Below are positions 58,808 to 64,000 of a DNA stretch of 64,000 nucleotides, one piece after another. Where the stretch lies: NCBI GenBank assembly GCA_014529385.2, contig CM043945.1, positions 142,856,741-142,920,740 of the forward strand, given 5' to 3'. Numbering within the stretch: the first letter of the stretch is position 1; each line of letters begins with the position of its first letter. The notes under the pieces were generated by a model. The model had not been told where the DNA came from. It worked only from the letters and a program-made list of their open reading frames with translations, and searched no databases. A program made the position numbers and the translations under genes. The DNA comes from Adiantum capillus-veneris. Lineage: Eukaryota > Streptophyta > Polypodiopsida > Polypodiales > Pteridaceae.

Positions 58808-59520
58808 TTGAAGATCAACTCAAGGCCTATGGCGGGAGATGGGTATGAAGTCTTCAAAGGTGGGAAAGGAGAATATGTGGACAAGTTCATCCAAAGGATC
58901 GAATTGATTGCATTGAAGAGCAATAGGGACGATGGTGCATTCAAGGTACATTTGGTGAGTTTTCTACTTGAAGATGAAGCACGTGAATGGTATGAAGATA
59001 GGCTTGAAGGTGATGTAAAGGGAGATTGGAATCTTCTTTCTCATGCCTTGAGAGAAGAGTTTGAGAAGGAGGATGATCCTGAGTATTTGTGGAGAGAGCT
59101 AAGCAAGCTGCAACAAGGAAAACATGAAGACATCAATGTGCACATAAACAAGTTTGAAGCTTGTTGGAGAAAGATCATAAAGGGACTTGAAGAGAATCAA
59201 ATGCCCCCTTATTTCTTGAAGAAAGATAGGTTTGTGGTTCTCTTATATCAAAGTATTAGAGACAAGGTGGAGCTCAAGGACCTAGGGACCTACAATGAGG
59301 CAGTAAAGGTTTCTAGAAAGCAATGGAGAAAGAAGGTGAGAAGGCATGAAATGGCAAATAGGTAAAGAGAAGCAAATGTACATCAAAGGGATGGTTATGT
59401 ATCAATGAATAATGTGGTTGAGCCTTTGCCTTTGGATATGCATGTTGAAAGGGAAATCCATGTAGAAGCTCCAAGAGTGGACAATAGAGGACAGGAAACC
59501 TTTCACCAAGACAATTCAAA
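58808..59520 (+). pseudogene. Gypsy Gag, N-terminal and capsid part
   Basis: Retrotrans_gag pattern: DGYEVFKGG, YVDKFIQRIELIAL, DDGAFKVHLVSFLLEDEAREWYEDRL, then WNLLSHALREEFEKE and INVHINKFEACWRKII. ATG 58808 or 58829 could start it. TAA at 59363-59365 interrupts the frame, which then continues (MNNVVEPLPLDMHVE) to about 59520, where a one-base shift leads into the nucleocapsid frame. Confidence 0.82.
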
Positions 59521-59522
59521 GA

Positions 59523-61249
59523 TTGACAGAGCAAATAGGAAATCTCAACCTTGCTATGCAAGCTATCCAACAACAAGTAAGAAGACCTCAAGGAGAACGG
59601 CCTCAAAGGAATAGAGGTGATAATGTGATGTGTTACAATTGTGGGGAGAGAGGGCATATATCGCCCAATTGCAATCAACCAAAGAGAGAGCCAGGAGGTA
59701 TATATTCTATCATACAAAGACAAATAGGTAATGAAGGCAATGTCAATGCAAATGTGCAACCACTCCAAGGCCAAGGACATGCACAACAACAAGGACAAAA
59801 TCAAGCTCAAGCACCTCCACAGTTTAACGTAGGAATTTTGGAGGCAGTTGAGGAGAGAGATGAAGATGATGAGGTTGATGTCTTTGCAAATAAGAGAACA
59901 AGGGCACAAAAATCAGGGAGTGAAGGCCTTTTAAAAGAGGAAAGAGCAAGGAAAAATCCAAGGAGAGATGTAGATAAAGGCAAGGCACCTATGGAAGAGG
60001 CTGAAAGTAGTAAGCAGGCAAAGGTAAGGGCAAGGAGAAGGAAGATAGGCATGTATGATTTTCAGCTCGGGAAGGGTCAATTAGCATACAATCTCTTAGA
60101 AGACTTGAAGAACAAGAAGGCTGACATATCATATGGGAAACTCTTGCATTTAAGCTCAGGTATGAGAAGGCAGTGGCATAAACTAGCTAGTGTTAGAAGG
60201 GTGAAGGTAAAGACACATGATGCACATGTAGTGCAGCTTCATAAAGTTACTGATGTTTTGCATGTGTTTGATGCTTGGATACATGGAAGGAGGGTGAATA
60301 AGGCTTACATGGATGGTGGAGCCCAAGTGTGCATTATGATAGAGGAAACAATGCAACAATTGGGATTGCAGCTCACAGGCAAATCCTTGTTCAGTGTGAA
60401 GATGGCAAATAGTAGTAGAGTGAAATGCTTGGGAGTTATTCATGACTTGGAGCTTAATGTTTTGGGTCAAAGGGCTGTCATGGACATTCATGTGATGCCT
60501 GCAAATCTTGGGGCATATCCAGTTATATTGGGTAGTAGACCTTGGTTGATTGCTATGAGATCACGGCAGGACTGGTACAGGGGATGTATTGACCTCTTTG
60601 TGGATAGGCCTAAAGATAAGAGGATTAGATATGATATGAAAACATGCAAGGTGCTGGAAATTGATGATGAACTAGCTATGCATCAAGATTTATCACCATC
60701 CAATTATGACATGTGTGTCAGTTCTTCTAGTGCATCCTCTACATGTACTGACGATGAGGTTTATGATCAAAGTCTTCTTGATCTTGATGTAGATCTTTGT
60801 GGGATACATGTATATGATGAAAATTGTGATAAAGGGGATTCTATGAGATCAGAAAATGATTATGGGGCTGATCATGAGCCAAATGTACCAAAAGCTGAAT
60901 TAATGGATATGCTTGCAAGTGACCCGACTAGTCAAGAGAGAGAAGCATATGATGCATTGTTTGATAAGTATCCCAAGTTGTTTGCCAAAGATTTTGCTCA
61001 AATGAGGGGAACAAAGAGTGTTGCTCATGAAATAAATCTTAAAGAAGGTGCAAAGCCTGTTGCTCAAAAGCTAAGGAGATTGGACATCATTCAACGAAAG
61101 GTATTGGAGATGGAGGTGAGTAAGCTTTTGCAAGCTGGTTTTATCTACCTTGTGGATGATGCAGAATGGGTTTCCCCTGTGGTTATATTTCCAAAAAAGG
61201 GAAATAAATGGATAATATGTGTGGACTATAAGCCATTGAATGTGGAAAC
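59523..61249 (+). pseudogene. Gypsy nucleocapsid, protease and RT start, cut by copia insertion
   Basis: One open frame. It has an intact CCHC knuckle CYNCGERGHISPNC (residues about 37-50) and a basic, acidic and Gln-rich linker. The protease has VNKAYMDGGAQVCIM (catalytic D near residue 264; DGG instead of DTG/DSG, as in many plant gypsy proteases) closing with YPVILGSRPWL. The RT N-terminus has YPKLFAKDF, AHEINLKEGAKPVAQKLRR, AEWVSPVVIFPKKGNKWIIC and DYKPLN. The RT stops there because a copia LTR begins at 61250, with GAAAC (61245-61249) as the likely left target copy. The remaining pol must lie beyond the copia element, outside the window. Confidence 0.88.
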
Positions 61250-61441
61250 TGAAGGAGTACGAGCGGAAGTGCGACGCGAAAGAGAGTGCGAGAAGAAGAG
61301 CACGAAGATATGGTGAACTCGCTCTATTGTAATGTGTAGAGCATAGTGAGTTCTTATTAGGTTTTCACAAAAGAATATGTGTACATACCTAGCGGCCCGC
61401 CCACTTACCTGGGCGACCACATTGGGCTTTATACCCCAACA
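61250..61441 (-). repeat. Copia LTR (3' LTR), 192 bp
   Basis: In the element's sense it starts TGTTGGGGTATAAAGCCC at 61441 and ends CTCGTACTCCTTCA at 61250, inside the gypsy RT. A TATA-like TATAAAG follows the start. The end at 61250 is fixed by the break in gypsy RT homology. It is short for a copia LTR. Its partner lies beyond the right edge. Confidence 0.75.
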
Positions 61442-61452
61442 ACCTCCCACTT
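61442..61452 (-). other. Polypurine tract of the copia element
   Basis: Minus strand AAGTGGGAGGT immediately before the LTR start TGTTGGGG. Confidence 0.7.
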
Positions 61453-61530
61453 AAAGTCCAATGTGGTACTTTAAGTGTGAGAGAAGCTACTATACAAGCT
61501 AATATACAAGAGATGTAGAGAAATGATGTA

Positions 61531-64000
61531 CTACCCTACACCTAACTGCTTGCAAAAATGCGCAAAGCTCTCTAAGGGAAGTCCTTTTGTAAGTAGATCA
61601 ACAAGATTTTCTATGGTGTGAACTTTGACAAGCTGAAGTTGCTTATCCTCAAGCATTTCCCTGATGAAATGATACTTCACATCCACATGCTTTGTCTTTG
61701 AGTGATAGACTAGATTGCAAGCCAATTGGATAGCACTTTGACTATCACAATATAACACAGGCATCTCTTCTTTGATTCCCAAATCTATTACTAGTCGATT
61801 AAGCCAAATTGATTCTTTTCATGCCTCTGATGTTGCAACATATTCAGCCTCTGTAGTAGACTGAGTAACACTATCTTGTAATCTAGAACGCCATGATACT
61901 GCTCCACCAGCCAATGTAAAGACATACCCTGACATAGACCTTCGGTTGTCTAAGTCAACTGCATAATCTGAGTCTGTAAAACCCTTTACACTTAGCTCCT
62001 GACTCCCATAGCATATATGCATACTCTTTGTAGCTTTCAAGTATCTCAATATTCCTTTCACTGCCTCCCAATGTTTCTTGCCTGGGTTTGACATGTATCG
62101 ACTTACTACTCCCACTGCAAATGCAATGTCTGGGCGAGTAGCAATCATTGCATACATCAAACTACCCACTGCAGACGCATATGGAATCTTATCCATTTCA
62201 GCCTGTTCTTCCTCAGACACAGGACAATCTTGTTTGCTAAGTTTCACATATGGTGGCAATGGAACACTCAATGCCTTTCCCTTCTCCATATTGAAACGTT
62301 GCAAAACCTTGTCAATATACTATGTTTGAGATAACCAAATCAACTTCTTTGATCTGTCTCTCTCAATGCGCATACCAAGTATTTGACTTGCCTCACCCAT
62401 GTCTTTCATGTCAAACGATTTTGCCATCTTTGACTTCAAAGCTGAAATTTCTTCCAAGTGCTTGCCAGCAATCAACATGTCATCCACATACAAAATAAGG
62501 ATCAGCCAACTGCCATCGTTAGCCTTCTTTGTATATAGATAGTGATCGAACTCACTACGTTTGTAGCCTTGAAAAAGCATAAACTTGTGGAATTTATGGT
62601 ACCATGCCCTCGGTGATTGTTTTAAGCCATAAAGACTCTTTAACAACTGGCATACCAAATCTTCCTTGCCTTTCTCAACAAACCCTTCTGGCTGCTGCAT
62701 GTAAATTTCCACATCTAAATCACCATGCAAGAACGTTGTCTTGACATCCATTTGGTGCAACACCAAATCTAATATGGCAACCAATGCATAAAAGCATCTC
62801 AATGTAGTCATCTTGACCACCGGAGAGAAGACTTCATCAAAGTCAATGCCTTGTTCTTGCTTAAAGTCCTTGGCAACAAGCCTTGCTTTGTACTTTGGCT
62901 GACTACCATGAGCGGTGATCTTATACCTGTAAACCCATTTACAAGGTAGAGCCTTTTTGCCCCGTGGTAATTTCACTAGCTTCCATGTCTGGTTTTTATG
63001 CAGAGCTGTCATCTCTGACTGCATGGCCAATTGCCAATTCCTGGAGTCCTTCATTTGCACTGCTTCCTTGTAACATGAAGGCTCATTGCATTCAGTCAGC
63101 ATGACATAGTTCATAGATGGAACAAACCGATCAGGAGGTCGCGTGATACGTCCAAATCTACACAAAATAGGTGGATTAGGCTTAGCCACAACCTGTGGTT
63201 CCAATCTATCCTGTCCTTGCTCCTCTTGAGCCCTGACATTTTGTCTTGCACGTGCAGGTCCATCTTCTTGGAAGACAACTCTTCTAATCTCCTCAACCCT
63301 CTCTGGTTTAGAATGATATTTGGATTCATTAAAGTGAATATCATTGCTGTGGATAACCTTTCTGGATTCGGGATCCCAAAGTCTGTACCCCATCTCACCA
63401 GAATTACCATAGCCTAGAAAGATGCACTTTCTACTCTTTGGCTCAAGTTTGTTCCTAAATTCCTTTGGAACGTGAGTATATGCCTCACAACCAAAGACTC
63501 TGAGATGCTTGTATGAGGGCACCTTGCCTGACCATACCATCTCTGGCACTGAATCCTTCTGCAAAACCTTGCTAGGAGATCTATTTATAAGATGAGCAGT
63601 TGTTGATACAACTTCAGCCCAAAACCCATTTGGCAGTTGTGTATTAGACAACATACTTCTGACCTTCTCTTGTATGGTCCTATTCATCCTCTCAGCAACA
63701 CCATTTTGAGGAGGATTGTAAGGAGCAGTAAGTTCACGTTTTATACCTTTTGACTCACAAAAGTCCTGAAAGGCCTTTGAAACATACTCTCCACCATTGT
63801 CAGTGCGTAAGCACTTAATCTTCTTGCCACTCTGATTCTCCACAAGTGTCACAAACGTTTTGAAAACACTAAACGCTTCATCCTTGTGCTTGAGAAAGTA
63901 AACCCATACTTTCCTCGAGTAATCATCTATAAATGTCATAAAGTAAGAAGCTCCCCCTAGAGATAGGTTTGGCATAGGTCCACACAAATCACTATGAACA
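61531..64000 (-). pseudogene. Ty1/copia Pol: integrase, RT, RNase H (5' end outside window)
   Basis: One frame from the window edge to 61531 with only two stops, TAG 62320-62322 and TGA 61819-61821, and no frameshift. Integrase: SDLCGPMP (first D), CLRTDNGGEY (second D), QNGVAERMNRT (third, E), then VFGCEAYTHVPKE and KCIFLGYG. RT: ALPCKWVYRYK, EVFSPVVKMTTLR, YMQQPEGF, CQLLKSLYGLKQSPRAWY and LYVDDML (active site near 62490). RNase H: SLMYAMIATRPDIAFAVG, GFTDSDYAVDLDNRRSMSGY, STTEAEYVA and YCDSQSAIQLA, HVDVKYHFIRE. Gag and protease lie beyond 64000. Catalytic residues are present, so this is the best-preserved pol in the window. It inserted into the gypsy element and is younger than it. Confidence 0.92.

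Overview
The window looks like nuclear DNA of a land plant and is built almost entirely of transposable elements. The evidence is plant-type CACTA (Tnp2) transposase fragments, Ty3/gypsy and Ty1/copia retrotransposons with plant-type primer-binding sites, AAACCCT-like tracts and long CT/GA/GT microsatellites. I recognise no intact host gene, tRNA, rRNA or CRISPR array. The species cannot be fixed from the sequence; the divergent element families would fit a large, repeat-rich genome.

Layout. 1.9-4.4 kb and 12.0-13.3 kb: one decayed Tnp2 gene (+), split by a gag-only LTR retrotransposon (4365-12035, minus, 2.5-2.6 kb LTRs, 4-bp target duplication). 13.7-16.4 kb: gypsy debris in which one integrase is split into two opposite-strand pieces. 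16.6-17.9 kb: an unrecognised decayed gene (+). 18.3-18.8 kb: two foldback elements. 19.85-20.25 kb: the 5' end of a copia element (minus). 20797-38189: a complete 17.4-kb Ty3/gypsy element (minus) with matching LTRs, primer-binding site, polypurine tract and near-perfect target duplication. 39.1-39.8 kb: an LTR-like sequence. 40.4-42.6 kb: copia debris. 43.1-44.6 kb: a second gag-only element. 46-52 kb: a mosaic of inverted and direct repeats with long CT/GA tracts. 54.1-55.5 kb: a second Tnp2 pseudogene (minus). 57.2-57.7 kb: an array of hairpin-forming repeats. 58.7-61.25 kb: a gypsy element (+) cut in its reverse transcriptase by a copia element (minus) that runs off the right edge.

The 17.4-kb element is the most unusual object. 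On its coding strand the order is 5' LTR, primer-binding site, leader, gag, protease, RT/RNase H, duplicated integrase zinc-binding modules, integrase core, a second retropepsin-like domain fused behind integrase, a long spacer, a large extra coiled-coil ORF (over 1,100 codons), polypurine tract and 3' LTR. The leader and the spacer each carry a diverged tandem array with a period near 300 bp. What survives best in the arrays is an 18-bp perfect palindrome, AGTCTATCGCGATAGACT (seven copies, two shortened copies in the LTRs). The nearest palindrome lies roughly 280-300 bp upstream of gag in one array and of the extra ORF in the other. All core variants are CpG transitions. I infer, without proof, a self-encoded or host regulatory site that controls two transcription units.

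Across the window nearly all in-frame stops that I examined fit CAA, CAG or CGA changed to TAA, TAG or TGA, as expected for cytosine deamination of methylated, silenced elements.
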